Below, in pieces: positions 12,600 through 24,589 of a stretch of DNA of 64,000 bases. The translations under genes and the position numbers were made by a program. Where the stretch lies: the NCBI GenBank assembly GCA_029339505.1, contig JAQISU010000058.1:827001-891000 (forward strand). The letters run 5' to 3'. Each line of letters opens with the position of its first letter. The first letter of the stretch is position 1. This stretch comes from Unio delphinus. Taxonomy: Eukaryota > Mollusca > Bivalvia > Unionida > Unionidae. Below the pieces are notes generated by a model, which did no database searches, had not been told where the DNA came from, and worked only from the letters and a program-made list of their open reading frames with translations.

Positions 12600-14469
12600 A
12601 TGTTTTATCAGTCAGATATGGCATTAACATGTTCCAGTTAGTCAGATATGGCATGAACATATTTGTCAGACGGAAATGGCATGACCATATATTAGTCAGA
12701 TATGATATTAACATGTATTAGTGAGTCAGATATGGCATGACCATGGATTAGTCAGATACGGCATTAACATGTTTTAGTCAGTCAGAAATTACATGACCAC
12801 GTATTAGTCAGATATGGCATGACCACGTATTAATTAGTTAGATATGGCATCAATGTGTTTTAGGAAAGGCATGACCATGTATTAGTCAGTTATGGTATTA
12901 ACATGTTTTAGATAGGGCATGAACATATATTAATTAGTCCGATATGTAATCAACATCTATTAGCCATATATTACATGTATTAATTAGTCAGACATTGCAT
13001 GAACATATATTAATTAGTCAGATATGGTATGAAAATGCATTAATTAGTCAGCTATGAACATGTATAAATTAGTCAGATATGGCATTAACATGTATTAATT
13101 AGTCACATATGGTATGAACATATATTTATTAGTAACATATGGTATGAACATGTATAAATTAGTCAGATATTGCATGAACATGTATTAATTAGTCACATAA
13201 GGTATGAACATATTTATTAGTCAGATATCGAATGAACATATATTAATTAGTCAACTTTGAACATGTATAAATAAATCAGATATGGCATTAACATGTATTA
13301 ATTAGTCAGCTATGAACATGTATAAATAAATCAGATATGGCATTAATATGTATTAATTAGTCAGCTATGAACAAGTATAAATTAGTCAGATATGGCATTA
13401 ACATGTATTAATTAGTCAGATATGGCATTAACATGTATAAATTATTCAGATATGGCATTAACATGTATAAATAAATCAGATATGGCATTAACATGTATTT
13501 ATTAGTCAGATATGAACATGTATAAATTAGTCAGATATGGCATTAACATGTATAAATTAATCAGATATGGCATTAACATGTATAAATTAGTCAGATATGG
13601 CATTAACATGTATAAATTAGTCAGATATGGCATTAACAAGTATAAATTAGTCAGATATGGCATTAACATGTATAAATAAATCAGATATGGCATTAACATG
13701 TATTTATGAGTCAGATATGAACATGTATTAATTAGTCAGATATGGCATTAACATGTATAAATTATTCAGATATGGCATTAACATGTATAAATAAATCAGA
13801 TATGGCATTAACATGTATTTATTAGTCAGATATGAACATGTATAAATTAGTCAGATATGGCATTAACATGTATAAATTAATCAGATATGGCATTAACAAG
13901 TATAAATTAGTCAGATATGGCATTAACATGTATAAATTAGTCAGATATGGCATTAACAAGTATAAATTAGTCAGATATGGCATTAACATGTATGAATTAG
14001 TCAGATATGGCATTAACATGTATAAATAAATCAGATATGGCATTAACATGTATTTATTAGTCAGATATGAACATGTATAAATTAGTCAGATATGGCATTA
14101 ACAAGTATAAATTAGTCAGATATGGCATTAACATGTATAAATTAGTCAGATATGGCATCAACATGTATTAATTAGTCACATATGGTATGAACATATATAA
14201 ATTAGTCACATATGGTATGAACATGTATTAATTAGTAAGATATGGTATGAATATATTAATTAGTCAGATATGTATGGACATGTATTAATTAGTCAGATAT
14301 GAACATGTATTAATACGTCAGATATGACATTAATATATATTAATTAGTCGATGTGAACATGTATTAATTAGATATGGCATGACTATTTTTGAGTTAGTCA
14401 TAATATGGCTTGAACATATATTAATTAGTCAGATATGAACATATATTAGTCACTTAGAAATGGCATGAC
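12600..14469. repeat. Minisatellite, about 30-bp unit
   Basis: A tandem array built on a unit close to TTAGTCAGATATGGCATTAACATGTATAAA. Units vary near the left edge and are most uniform at 13,400-14,160. Higher-order blocks recur, for example a short unit lacking GGCATTA at about 13,506, 13,716, 13,830 and 14,068. The unit length is a multiple of three, so long repetitive reading frames run through it on both strands; I regard these as non-coding. The array is cut by the LTR retrotransposon at 14,475 and continues at 22,240. Confidence 0.93.
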
Positions 14470-14474
14470 CATGT
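14470..14474. repeat. Target-site duplication CATGT (left)
   Basis: CATGT lies directly before the TGT start of the left LTR and again after the right LTR at 22,240-22,244. Five bases is the usual duplication for Ty3/gypsy integrases. The target is a minisatellite unit. Confidence 0.9.
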
Positions 14475-15923
14475 TGTAACAGAATTGTTACCGAGTGGAT
14501 GGTGGATTAAATGAACAACACAAACACAATATGTGAAAGATAATGTAAATTTCTGAAATAAATTATTAATGAAAAATAATGATGTATCAACACAATAACT
14601 CATGCATTCAACCCACAATCTCGCTTCACAACTATTCACAATTCAACAATAAATTAAATATTAATACAAAATAAAACACAGATACAAAGGAATCTCTTGG
14701 ACTATACACAGATCCAAGGAACCTTTACAAAAGTTATATTACCGCAAGTATAAATTGCGATAACAAATACAAAACATCAAACTATACTATCGCACGTATG
14801 ATTGCGACAACTAGCACGAACATATACATGTATTTAATCAAGTTGCTAACTTTTATTGAGATTCATGTAATCCCTTGAAATACTACTGTGATTTGAAGTA
14901 ACTATGTAAATATAACAATGTATTCAATTGTACTACAATTGCAACACACACATGTGTCTCGACCCTGTATAACCGTACGATTCACCAACTATTGAATCGC
15001 CGCCCAGCTTCTCCGAATACCTAGGGTTGACTCAATACTTTTATCGGTCACTTGCCCTTCACGGATCCACCACAGTTATACTTACAGACAGCATAAAGCA
15101 TCTACTAGGACCAACGGTCCCAAATACCTAGATGCCACCCCGGATGTTTACACCTCTAGACAGCTCTAACACTCAGACTTCTAGATTTCCGGATATTTAT
15201 ACATCACAACAGATGTAGACGGACAGACAATCCGACAGACAGACAGTCAGATACCTCAATTCGATCGCACAATTAAACAGCACAATCACGGCACAACCAA
15301 TCACATTCAGCTACAATTCAGAGACATTCAGATACGTTCAGCTACAATTCAGAGACATCAGCTACAATATCAGAGATGCTCTGCTACAATATCAGCTACA
15401 ATAAAGAGACCAAACTAATAATAGTTTTTTTCTAAAACAATCTACAACTTAGATTACGTTATTGCATTTAAAGTCTAATAGTGACTGGTAATTCCAAATA
15501 TTCCACGTTTAAATCTGCATTGTAAGGCATCATTACATGAAATGATAAACTGAATAAAATTCACAATAAAACGAAATATAAATTTAACACTCACCCCTTT
15601 GGCTGGAGATAGAATGACGAGCTATCTTTCCTGTGATAAGATACTTTTGGTCCCGTAATAATATCAGAAATATTCTGCCTTACATATCCTCAAATAGGGT
15701 AGTAGAATTCACGGCAAAATTACCGTGCACCCCGTGATTCTAATGTTCCTGACTTCAAGTGATTCGAAGCCAGGCACATGCATGCAAATCGTTACACGCC
15801 GCTTACCCTGAAAAAAAACCACTTATTCACCACAGGTAACGCATGTACGACGAAACAAAAAAAGGTGAAATTAGTTTGTAATTCAAGAAGAAATAAATTC
15901 AATTTTCGCCTAATTCGGTGACA
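14475..15923 (-). repeat. 3' LTR of the Gmr1-like element
   Basis: About 1,449 bp, beginning TGTAACAGAATTG and ending GGTGACA on the plus strand (TG...CA ends). It matches 20,775-22,239 almost base for base over most of its length. It carries a run of short AGCTACAATTCAGAGACATT-like repeats near 15,310-15,410. Confidence 0.92.
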
Positions 15924-15938
15924 ATACCTCCCCCTAAG
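15924..15938 (-). other. Polypurine tract
   Basis: Read on the minus strand this is CTTAGGGGGAGGTAT, directly adjoining the 3' LTR. It is the expected primer site for plus-strand DNA synthesis. Confidence 0.8.
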
Positions 15939-16071
15939 AATAAAAATGTACACATTTTTAAAACTAACACAGAATAGAAGAAAAATGACTAAAGATGATA
16001 TCTTACAACATTTACACTGGTTATAATACAATCTGGATTTCAATACTGGGTAAATTCATACAAATTTCCCA

Positions 16072-17070
16072 TCATGCCCTACTCAAGTAGTCTGCGCCTA
16101 TATTTTCAACTCCCCTTATTGCTTCTACAAGGAAGCGATAAGGTTGTAGTGTTAGCGCCCAACGCATCAACCGAGCGTTAGCGACCTTGGCCTTGTTTAA
16201 ATACCTTAGGGGCTGGTGATCAGTCTCGAGAACGAAATCTCTCCCAAATAGATATGCGTGATACTTCCCAATTCCCCATACTACGGCCAAACATTCCTTT
16301 TCTATAACGGAATAATTTTTCTCCTTGGGTAGCAATTTCCTACTCGAGTAAGCTACGGATAACTTACTGTCGTCTTGCTCTTGCAGTAAAACTGCCCCAA
16401 ACCCAGTTTCAGAAGCATCTGTTCTTAGAATAAAAGGTTTGCTGACATCTGGCAATTTAAATATAGGTGCACTAACAAGTTTCTCTTTCAGAGCACAAAA
16501 TGCTTTATCTTGTGGCCGTCCCCATTCAACTTTGTTTGGTTGCCCCTTCTTGGTCAAATCAGACAGAGGGCTAGCAATGGCTGCAAAGTTCGGTATAAAC
16601 TTTCTATAAAAACCTACTAGACCAAGAAATGATCTTACCAGCGTTTTGTTGGTTGGCTTTGGTGCGTCTCTAATTGCTTCAACTTGCTTGGGATGAGGTT
16701 TTAACTGACCCATACCGCTGACCCTATGACCCAAACAATCTAAATCTGTATAACCAATCCTGCATTTAGTGGGTCTCACTGTGAGGTTCGCTCTGCGGAG
16801 TCTATCGAAGAGTTCCCCCAGAACGGACACGTGCTCACTCCAAGTATTCGTGTACACGAATATGTCGTCTACAAAGCTATCAACGTTTGCTAAACCTTTA
16901 AGCAACTTTCGCATCAAACGACAACAGGTGGCGCTGGCTCCAACTAACCGAATGGCATCACTTTGAATTGATACAGTCCTTTCTGGGTTGCAAATGCTGT
17001 CAATGCTCGGGATTCTGGGACAATGGGAACCTTCCAATATCCCTTGGCCAGATCTAATTTGGAAATCCAT
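16072..17070 (-). pseudogene. pol: RT C-terminal half and RNase H
   Basis: The minus-strand frame holds the RT catalytic box FVDDIFVYTNTW (about residues 66-77), the thumb region (LGHRVSGMGQLKPHPKQVEA), the connection GFYRKFIPNFAAIASPLSDL, and RNase H with its catalytic Asp in RTDASETGFGAVL, the Glu in IEKECLAVVWGI and TDHQPLRYL. It ends at GADYLSRA close to the polypurine tract. The first 50 or so residues are out of frame with the RT N-terminal half, so a single-base frameshift lies near 16,945-16,960. It would reverse-transcribe element RNA inside virus-like particles. Confidence 0.88.
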
Positions 17071-17669
17071 CGGTTTCCCGAAAACTTCGCAAATAGACCC
17101 TCCATATCTGGCATTGGTTCTGCATCGAACACAGTGATTTTATTCAACTGCCGAAAATCGATACAGAATCGGTTCGTCCCGTCATTTTTCCTGACTAGCA
17201 CTACTGGAGAAGAATATGGCGAGTTGGAGGGTTCAATCACCCCCAGATCCAACATTTTACCCACCTCTTCGTCCACAGCTTCACGTGCGTTGTATGGCAC
17301 CGGATAGCCCTTGATTCGAATAGGGTCAGACGTATTCAGTTTAATTTTGAGGTCCAACAAAGTTGTAAAACCTGGTCTGTCTGTGAATACATAAGAATGT
17401 TTAGCCATGAGCGCATTAATCTGTTGACGCTGGTCTTTCGTCAACTCCGCACTCACATCGACCTTATCTATCCCTTCCCTCGCAACTCCCAAGGGACATT
17501 CAAGGGAACTCTCGATATTCGAATCTGCTTCATCATCATCTACGACTGCCATACAAACGACATTTAAGACCCCCTTTTCAACATTGTCGCTCTGTCTCTT
17601 GATATACAACTTGAGCATGTTAGCATGGAATGTCTTTAAATTACCGTCCATGTCAATTTTATAGTCCAT
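16944..17669 (-). pseudogene. pol: Integrase C-terminal end and RT N-terminal half
   Basis: The frame starts within the integrase C-terminal module (FHANMLKLYIKR, the usual end of the GPY/F region). It passes through a linker and enters RT with GYPVPYNAREAVDEEVGKML, NSPYSSPVVLVRKNDG, RFCIDFRQLNKIT, then the first catalytic Asp region SKLDLAKGYWKVP and YQFKVMPFG. The direct run from integrase end into RT start in one frame proves the Gmr1-like order. The frame is lost just after MPFG, where the second half continues in another frame. Confidence 0.88.
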
Positions 17670-17714
17670 GTCACCTTTTACCTCTTTAACTTCATAGGGA
17701 CCTTTCCACTGGAC

Positions 17715-18098
17715 TCATAACTTATTTGAGCTCGTTGGAAGAAGCAATAGAACCTGATCTCCCACAATAAATTTCCTATTTCGCTCTCTGCGGTTATAAT
17801 ACTTGGCATATCTGCGCCCCGATTTAATTAATTCGTCACGTGCCATCTGGCATGTACTCTCAAGTTTATTTCGCAGGTCTAACACGTACTGGTAAGTTGT
17901 TTTTATTTCCTCGTTCGCGACATCACCAGTCCATAGTTCGCGTAGTATCCGCATCGGGCCTCGAACTGTTCTACCGTACAACAGTTCGAAGGGTGAAAAC
18001 CCTAAACTTTCCTGCGGTACTTCACGGTACGCGAACAGAACAGCGTTTAAATAACGGTCCCAGTCTTGCGGACGTTCCGCGCACATCTTTCGTAGCAT
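17715..18098 (-). pseudogene. pol: Integrase C-terminal part
   Basis: Contains WDRYLNAVLFAYREVPQESL and FSPFELLYGRTVRGP, the conserved region after the DDE core of Ty3/gypsy integrases, then RYAKYYNRR and the start of the C-terminal module (FIVGDQVLLLLP). A TGA stop near 17,715 separates it from the module's last part in the next frame. The ATG at its start is internal to the integrase and not a true start. Confidence 0.82.
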
Positions 18099-18114
18099 TC
18101 TTTTCAGGGTACCA

Positions 18115-19992
18115 TTAAACTTCTCTACCAGTCCATTGCATATCGGATGGTATGGGGTAGTGTTTTAGCTGTTTGATGGATAACAGCCTACTTATTTCAC
18201 CCATGAGGTCAGAGGTGAATTGGGCACCACAATCAGTGAGGATTTCTTCTGGCACCCCTACCCTACTGAAGATATCAACTAATGCTTCAGCTACCCTTTC
18301 CGTTTCAATAGTTGGTAACGCTACGGCTTCGGGGTATCTGGTCGCGTAGTCAACCAGAGTAAGAATATACCGATTCCTTCTTTCGGTAACTGGGTGTATT
18401 GGTCCTACAATATCTACTGCCACTCTTTTAAACGGTGTATCTATTAATTGCATCTGTCCTAAGGGCACCCTTGTGACCCTTCCCTTATATACGGTTTTCT
18501 GACATACGTCGCACGACCTACAGAACCGTGTGACATCGCCATTAACACCAGGCCAGTAGAATTCAGCGACTACCCTGCTAGTGGTCTTAGCCTTACCTAG
18601 GTGTCCTGCCATGCTTGACTCATGCGCCACCCTAAATACTTCAGATTTATATCTCTGTGGTACGACCACTTGCCAATACTTCTTACCCTCCGGAGCGCTA
18701 AACTCTCTATGAATTAATCTGTTCTTGCGTACGAATCTCGAGCTACCCCCACCCTTGCAGTGTTTAATCGTGCCGGACATGATTTTCTCAACAATTGTTT
18801 TGATGGATTCATCACGTTCTTGCTCTTGTTTGAAATCATCACGCGAAATTCCTGAGATCGATTCAGGGACTATTAATTTATGAAACGCGGTTTTCTCTCG
18901 CCGTGTTTGCGCTCGCGTTTCGATTGCCTGGGCCAAAGGTATTTTAAAATCGGCCATGGCTGGAAGACGGGAACCTTCAACATTACCGATCGTCAGATCG
19001 TAAATAGGATTTTCCATACCAAGGACATCAACAGTTCCCGTTAGGAAAGGTGTTTTTACCGTGATCCTTGCTACGGGAACGCGACCCATCGTCTGATCAA
19101 GTAACATACATGGGGACTCCCACCCGAGCATTTGGTTATCCTGCACGAGACTACGTTTGATCACTACGCCCGTGCAACCAGTGTCACGTAATACTACGAC
19201 TTCTCGACCGTTGACAAACCCTCTCGCGGTTGGTACACGCGCTTCGGGAAATAGACACGTGCCAAGCGAATGAATACAAGGTTCTACCTGTACGATATTA
19301 TCAGATATCCATTTACTTTGTATAGCCACTGCTACCTTATGTACAAGTCCCTTTCTTTTAGGACAGTCTTTTTGAACATGACCCCATGCATTACACAAGT
19401 AACATTGCAGACGCTGAATGCCTGGATTCCTAACTGACCTATTTGCCTCAGCTGACTTCACAAGCTCCCTAGGCATCGGTCTCGCAGACTGGTTTCCAGA
19501 CTTAAAATCTTTTGAAACCACGTTCTGGGTTCCCCCATGAGCTTCGGCAAAGAAATCGGCTTGCTTAGCCATATCTTTTACGTTTGTGAAGACTTTCTCT
19601 TTCAGAAATTGATCTAGTTCTCGCCCAACTGTATTAAATAATTGATCTCTGAGCAAGAAATCAGTCAACCCTTCAAACGTTTTCACCGCTTTGCCGCATT
19701 CAATCCACCGCTCAAAATAGTTCGCAATTCTAACGGTGAACTGACCAAAGGTTTCTCCCTTATCGGGCTTGCTATACCTGAACTTTTTACGAAAACCCTG
19801 TTCAGTGAGCTCGTACCTTTTGAGAAGTGCTTCCTTTAGGACGTCGTACTTAAACACATCGTCTCTAGGAAGTCGCGAGTATACATCCAGCGCTTTACCT
19901 TTTAATAGAGCACTAAGATGCAATGCCCAGTCATTTTGACTCCACTTCTGGTTTTCGGCAAACCGCTCAATCCGATGAAGATAACTATCCAT
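18115..19992 (-). pseudogene. gag-pol: Gag capsid, CCHC, protease and integrase core
   Basis: A 625-residue frame. Domains in order: a capsid-like helical region (YLHRIERFAENQKW, LLKGKALDVYSRLP, about residues 1-150); a CCHC zinc knuckle (CYLCNAWGHVQKDC, about 196-209); an aspartic protease with DTGCTG in place of the more common DTGA/S (about 270); integrase zinc domain (HLGKAKTTSRVV through CRSCDVCQK, about 460-500); and integrase core with VDIVGP and LTDCGAQF, where DCG replaces the usual DQG/DRG. It ends in a frameshift near 18,170. The DCG change and the shift suggest loss of integrase function. Confidence 0.88.
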
Positions 19993-20519
19993 GTTATTTT
20001 TTTCATTTTCAAAGGGAGGTAGTTTGGGCCCCTTAATTTGCTAAAGGCAGAATCGTGCTCTCTTCCAGATGATGCTAATTCTACCTTACACTCATGATCC
20101 CGTTGCTTTGCTTTTTCTTCTAACTCTAACATTTCTACTTTTGTTCGTTTATCTAACTCCATTCGCCTTTCCTCCGCTTCCCTTTCCCATTCTATCCTAT
20201 CCTTTTCGGCATGCTTCTCTAATTCTATCTTTTCCCTTTCGGCCTGCTTCTCTAATTCTATCTTTTCCCTTTGGGCCTGCTTCTCTAATTCTATCTTATC
20301 CTTCCCAAATTCTATATTTTCCCTCTCAAAGGCCCATTTCCTTTCATCGGCTTCCCTTTCTAATTCTCGTTTCCTTTCTTCGGATTCCCTTTCTGATTCC
20401 CTTGCCCTTACCCTTTCTTCCCTTTCCCGGGCTTGTTCTTCCTGAATAAATTTCCTTAGACTTTCACCTTCATACCCAAATTCTTCGCCTAAGGTAACCA
20501 AGTCCTTAAGGGATGACAT
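19993..20519 (-). pseudogene. gag: Gag N-terminal coiled-coil region
   Basis: Starts at ATG 20,519 (MSSLKDLVTLGEEFGYEG). It is followed by more than 100 residues of Glu/Arg/Lys heptads such as EREADERKWAFERENIEF and a near-repeat block KIELEKQA(Q/E)RE, a clear long coiled coil. The frame runs past 19,993 but shifts relative to the capsid-like frame that begins near 19,992, so one indel lies around 20,000-20,030. The charged coiled coil in front of the capsid domain is common in metazoan Ty3/gypsy gag. It probably mediates particle assembly. Confidence 0.8.
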
Positions 20520-20756
20520 GACAATGACAATTGTAATATGAATATAGATATATATACCACAGGCTGACCTTATCTTCCTGATGAAGGTAACCAAACCAAT
20601 GCTTTAAATACGTTTATACTGGACACACGGACCTAGATAAACTAAACAAAAATAAACCCCAACTTAAGTATTATCTTGTCAAGAAGGTCACGCTCAAATA
20701 TAAACATTAAATGTATACTTTCACAAAAATGATTGACAGTTCACTTAATCCAGCGA

Positions 20757-20774
20757 TTCCACTTCTGACACCAT
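20757..20774 (-). other. Primer binding site, tRNA-Leu type
   Basis: Read on the minus strand, immediately inside the 5' LTR, the sequence is TGGTGTCAGAAGTGGAAT. It starts with TGG, complementary to a tRNA CCA end, and fits the 3' end of a leucine tRNA (family knowledge). Confidence 0.75.
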
Positions 20775-22239
20775 TGTATCAGAATTGTTACCGAGTGGAT
20801 GGTGGATTAAATGAACAACACAAACACAATATGTGAAAGATAATGTAAATTTCTGAAATAAATTATTAATGAAAAATAATGATGTATCAACACAATAACT
20901 CATGCATTCAACCCACAATCTCGCTTCACAACTATTCACAATTCAACAATAAATTAAATATTAATACAAAATAAAACACAGATACAAAGGAATCTCTTGG
21001 ACTATACACAGATCCAAGGAACCTTTACAAAAGTTATATTACCGCAAGTATAAATTGCGATAACAAATACAAAACATCAAACTATACTATCGCACGTATG
21101 ATTGCGACAACTAGCACGAACATATACATGTATTTAATCAAGTTGCTAACTTTTATTGAGATTCATGTAATCCCTTGAAATACTACTGTGATTTGAAGTA
21201 ACTATGTAAATATAACAATGTATTCAATTGTACTACAATTGCAACACACACATGTGTCTCGACCCTGTATAACCGTACGATTCACCAACTATTGAATCGC
21301 CGCCCAGCTTCTCCGAATACCTAGGGTTGACTCAATACTTTTATCGGTCACTTGCCCTTCACGGATCCACCACAGCTATACGTACAGACAGCATACATCA
21401 TCTACTAGAACCAACGGTCCCAAATACCTAGATGCCACCCCGGATGTTTACACCTCTAGACAGTTCCGACACTCAGACTTCTAGATTTCCGGATATTTAC
21501 ACATCACAACAGATGTAGATGGACAGACAATCCGACAGACAGAGAGTAGGATACCTCAATTCGATCGCACAATTAAACAGCACAATCACGGCACAATCAG
21601 TCACATTCAGCTACAATTCAGAGACATTCAGATACGTTCAGAGACGTTCAGCTACAATTCAGAGACGTTCAGCTACAATTTTAGAGATGCTCTGCTACAA
21701 TATCAGCTACAATAAAGAGACCAAACTAATAATAGTTTTTTTTTTCTAAAACAATCTACAACTTAGATTACGCTATTGCATTTAAAGTCTAATAGTGACT
21801 AGTAATTCCAAATATTCCACGTTTAAATCTGCATTGTAATAAAGGCATCATTACATGAAATGATAAACTGAATAAAATTCACAATAAAACGAAATATAAA
21901 TTTAACACTCACCCCTTTGGCTGGAGATAGAATGACGAGCTATCTTTCCTGTGATAAGATACTTTTGGTCCCGTAATATTATCAGAAATATTCTGCCTTA
22001 TATATCCTCAAATAGGTGAGCAGAATTCACGGCAAAATTACCGTGCACCCCGTGATTCTAATGTTCCTGACTTCAAGTGATTCGAAGTCAGGCACATGCA
22101 AATCGTTACACGCCGCTTACCCTGGAAAAAACCACTTATTCATCCCAGGTAACGCATCTACGACGAAACAAAAAAAAATGGTGAAATTAGTTTGTAATTC
22201 AAGAAGAAATAAATTCAATTTTCGCCTAATTCTGTGACA
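20775..22239 (-). repeat. 5' LTR of the Gmr1-like element
   Basis: About 1,465 bp, TGTATCAGAATTG to TCTGTGACA on the plus strand. It differs from the other LTR by scattered substitutions and a few short indels, for example extra GAGACGTTCAGCTACAATT units near 21,640. Confidence 0.92.
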
Positions 22240-22330
22240 CATGTATTAGTCAGTTATGGTATTAAAATGTTTTAGTCAGTCAGAAATTACATGACCATGT
22301 ATTAATTAGTCAGATGTGACATGAACAATT
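22240..22330. repeat. Continuation of minisatellite plus TSD
   Basis: Begins with the right TSD CATGT (22,240-22,244), then ATTAGTCAGTTATGGTATTA and further degenerate units of the same minisatellite seen at 12.6-14.47 kb. It confirms that the retrotransposon split a pre-existing array. Confidence 0.85.
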
Positions 22331-22838
22331 CATTAATGTTTTGTTGTTCGTTAGACTTGCAATTTTCTGACTGTTATATTAAGAAAACAGTTTGTACTTA
22401 GTATAGTCATATGTGTTATGTTGACTTAATGGAGCCATGCTATTTATATTTTAAATCTTAATCTTAAATTTTATTCCCTTCCAAACATAGTTTCAAATTA
22501 TTTTTTGGGTTAGAACATGAAACAGCTACTCTTCGAACAAGAAATGACCTTATCGTTTTGCTTCGTACTAGGGAAAATTACAACCGTTTCCAAAGAACGG
22601 AAGCCATTATTTACCGGGTAATACCGATGTATAGACGTTATCACAAGCCATCTACAAAAATACATTATTCGATATGGTTTGGACCTCCCTTGATAATCAT
22701 GGATAGATTGATTGTTACACTTTCGAGGGTTTATTGCTATAGATGCATCGTATGGTTTATACACCTGTTTGTACTCTCGTAATTATACCAAAGAATTTTT
22801 ATATTTTCATTGCAATCTTAAATTATATTTTTATATTA

Positions 22839-22889
<51 letters not shown>
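22839..22889. repeat. (GAT)n microsatellite
   Basis: About 16 GAT units with a terminal AAT interruption. The Asp run in one frame is a product of the repeat. Confidence 0.93.
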
Positions 22890-23039
22890 AATGATGAAAG
22901 ATTAGTGTTTATTGATTATCATCTCTGATAGAAAAGAAAACAAGATGTGGGTTCTTAAAGCAGCATTTCTTTGACTCCAAGTTTGTGGGGTAAGTTTTCG
23001 AAACAGATATCATTTTCTTTATATTTGTTCGCATTTTGG

Positions 23040-23290
23040 ACCACCCCTGTGTCCTATATGGTTAGAGAGTGATTATGTGTCCTATGTGGTTAGAGCTTCC
23101 GCCTAGGATGTGAGAGGTTGCGGGTTCAAACCCCAGTATAGTCATACCAAAGACTTACAAAACTGGTACTACTAGTTGCCTCGCTTTGCGCTAGGTGCTC
23201 AGCATTTAGAGGTTAGTGTTACTACTGTTCGGCCTGATGCCAGTATAATGTGACTCTGTGGTACATGATGCTACAGGTCAACAACACGTT
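23040..23290 (+). repeat. tRNA-derived SINE, family A
   Basis: The tRNA-like head has an A-box region (GTGGTTAGAGCTTCCGCC) and an excellent B box (GGGTTCAAACCCC at about 23,129). The body (CATACCAAAGACTTACAAAA, then GTGCTCAGCATTTAGAGGTTAG) is shared with the copy at about 24,160. The part TGTCCTATGTGGTTAGAG is duplicated at the head. Confidence 0.72.
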
Positions 23291-23379
23291 GGCCTTTGTT
23301 TTCAAAAATGGACAAGTGTACTTCGACCTCGGGTTATGCATTAACCATACATTTCAGAGTATGTAACATCTTGCTTCTC

Positions 23380-23600
23380 AGTCTGATTATGTCTGTAACA
23401 TTCCCTTCAGCACTGCCATCTCATCTCTGTCCGCGTGGGTTCGAATATAGGTTTGAGCTAAAGTGGCATGTGATAACGCTTACCAGTAATTTCCAGTAGG
23501 TCGGTGGTTCTTTTCGGGGCTTTCTCGCGTTCTTCCTCCACCAGTTATACAGGTTGCCATATACAGCCTATACAGTTTTAGCGAGTTATTTGGTTACAAT
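23380..23600 (+). repeat. tRNA-derived SINE, family B
   Basis: The head has GGGTTCGAATATAGG as a B-box-like element. The body (GCTTACCAGTAATTTCCAGT, GTGGTTCTTTTCGGGG, TTCTTCCTCCACCAGTTATA) matches the copy at about 25,390-25,612. It is decayed at both ends. Confidence 0.6.
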
Positions 23601-24149
23601 ATATGCACGTGTTTGTATACAACTAATTCTTATAGTCCTTAATTATTAAACTCCGACTTTCCTAATGTTAATCTAAGTACCATTATCGATATGGTTACCG
23701 AGTGCACGAGGCACTAAAATTAATGTTCCTTGTTTTGTTTTTATTAAGAAACGAACAAACATGAATTTCAAATGATGCCTCCGTGTGAGTTATTCATCAT
23801 CCGATTTCCACAATACAGTTTCCTCTATCATAGAAGGGGTTTGTAACTGAAGACTTTATCTACGAGAGGAATATATTAAGAATATTAAGGTACATTGTTA
23901 ATATGTTATCACGTGATTTGTGCTTTGATTTGTGAATTGATTCCTTTATACGCGATTTAGACGGTGTACCTGGTTAGGGTTATTTGAATAATGGAGAATT
24001 TTATAAATCAGCAAATGGATTATAGAACGAACGTTTACAAGTGTATCTACAATGAATCGAACCACTAAAAGAGTTGTACCGTTCTTACAGAGTGATAGTA
24101 TATCCTAACTGAAAGGAAATGTGCATTTACACGTGTTCCCTTACTCCGC

Positions 24150-24475
24150 CTTAAGAACCAATACGGTGGCCTACTGGTTAGAGCGTCCGCCGCGGAAGCG
24201 GGAGGTCGTGGGTTTGATCCCTTGCCGAGTCATACCAACTGACTTACAAAAATGGTACAAACATCTGCCACGCTTGGTGCTCAGCATTAAGAGGTTAGTG
24301 TTAGGACTGGTCGGCCTGGTGTCATGATAATGTGACTGGTTTGGACATCTTGCTACATGTCTGCGCCATGATGCCCCAGTGCTAGACATTACTATAAACT
24401 GCCTCACTGCAGACATCGTATCGATATGACTATAAAATTGTTAAAGCTACGTTAAAAAACCTAGTCAAACAAACA
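24150..24475 (+). repeat. tRNA-derived SINE, family A
   Basis: Clear A box (TGGCCTACTGGTTAGAGCG) and B box (GGTTTGATCCC) about 40 bases apart, followed by the same body as the 23,040 copy and an A-rich tail ending CAAACAAACAAAATG. It is the better preserved copy of the two. The head could be mistaken for a tRNA gene but cannot form a full cloverleaf. Confidence 0.78.
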
Positions 24476-24513
24476 AAATGAAACTCTGCCTTAAATTTCT
24501 TTAAATCACTTTT

Positions 24514-24516
<3 letters not shown>

Positions 24517-24587
<71 letters not shown>
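24517..24587. repeat. (AT)n microsatellite
   Basis: AT run of about 35 units, shortly after the SINE tail. Confidence 0.95.

Positions 24588-24589
<2 letters not shown>

Larger units (their letters stand above)
14475..22239 (-). mobile_element. Gmr1-like Ty3/gypsy LTR retrotransposon
   Basis: A full-length element of 7,765 bp on the minus strand. It has two nearly identical LTRs of about 1.45 kb, 5-bp TSDs, a tRNA-Leu-type primer binding site and a polypurine tract. Its coding order is gag (coiled coil, capsid, CCHC), protease, integrase, RT, RNase H. Putting integrase ahead of RT is the hallmark of the Gmr1-like branch of Ty3/gypsy. The LTRs differ by a few substitutions and small indels, so insertion is fairly recent, but several frameshifts and a stop in gag-pol make this copy non-autonomous. 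Confidence 0.92.

Noticed and set aside
13502..14049. Long reading frames on both strands with a repeated MLMPYLTNLY pattern
   Set aside because: They arise only because the minisatellite unit is 30 bp, a multiple of three. No start context, domain or non-repeat part supports coding.
17023..17307. Plus-strand frames inside the LTR retrotransposon
   Set aside because: Shadows of the well-supported minus-strand pol frames.
24150..24240. Possible tRNA gene with good A and B boxes
   Set aside because: The sequence continues as a SINE body shared with another copy in the window, and the head does not fold into a complete cloverleaf.
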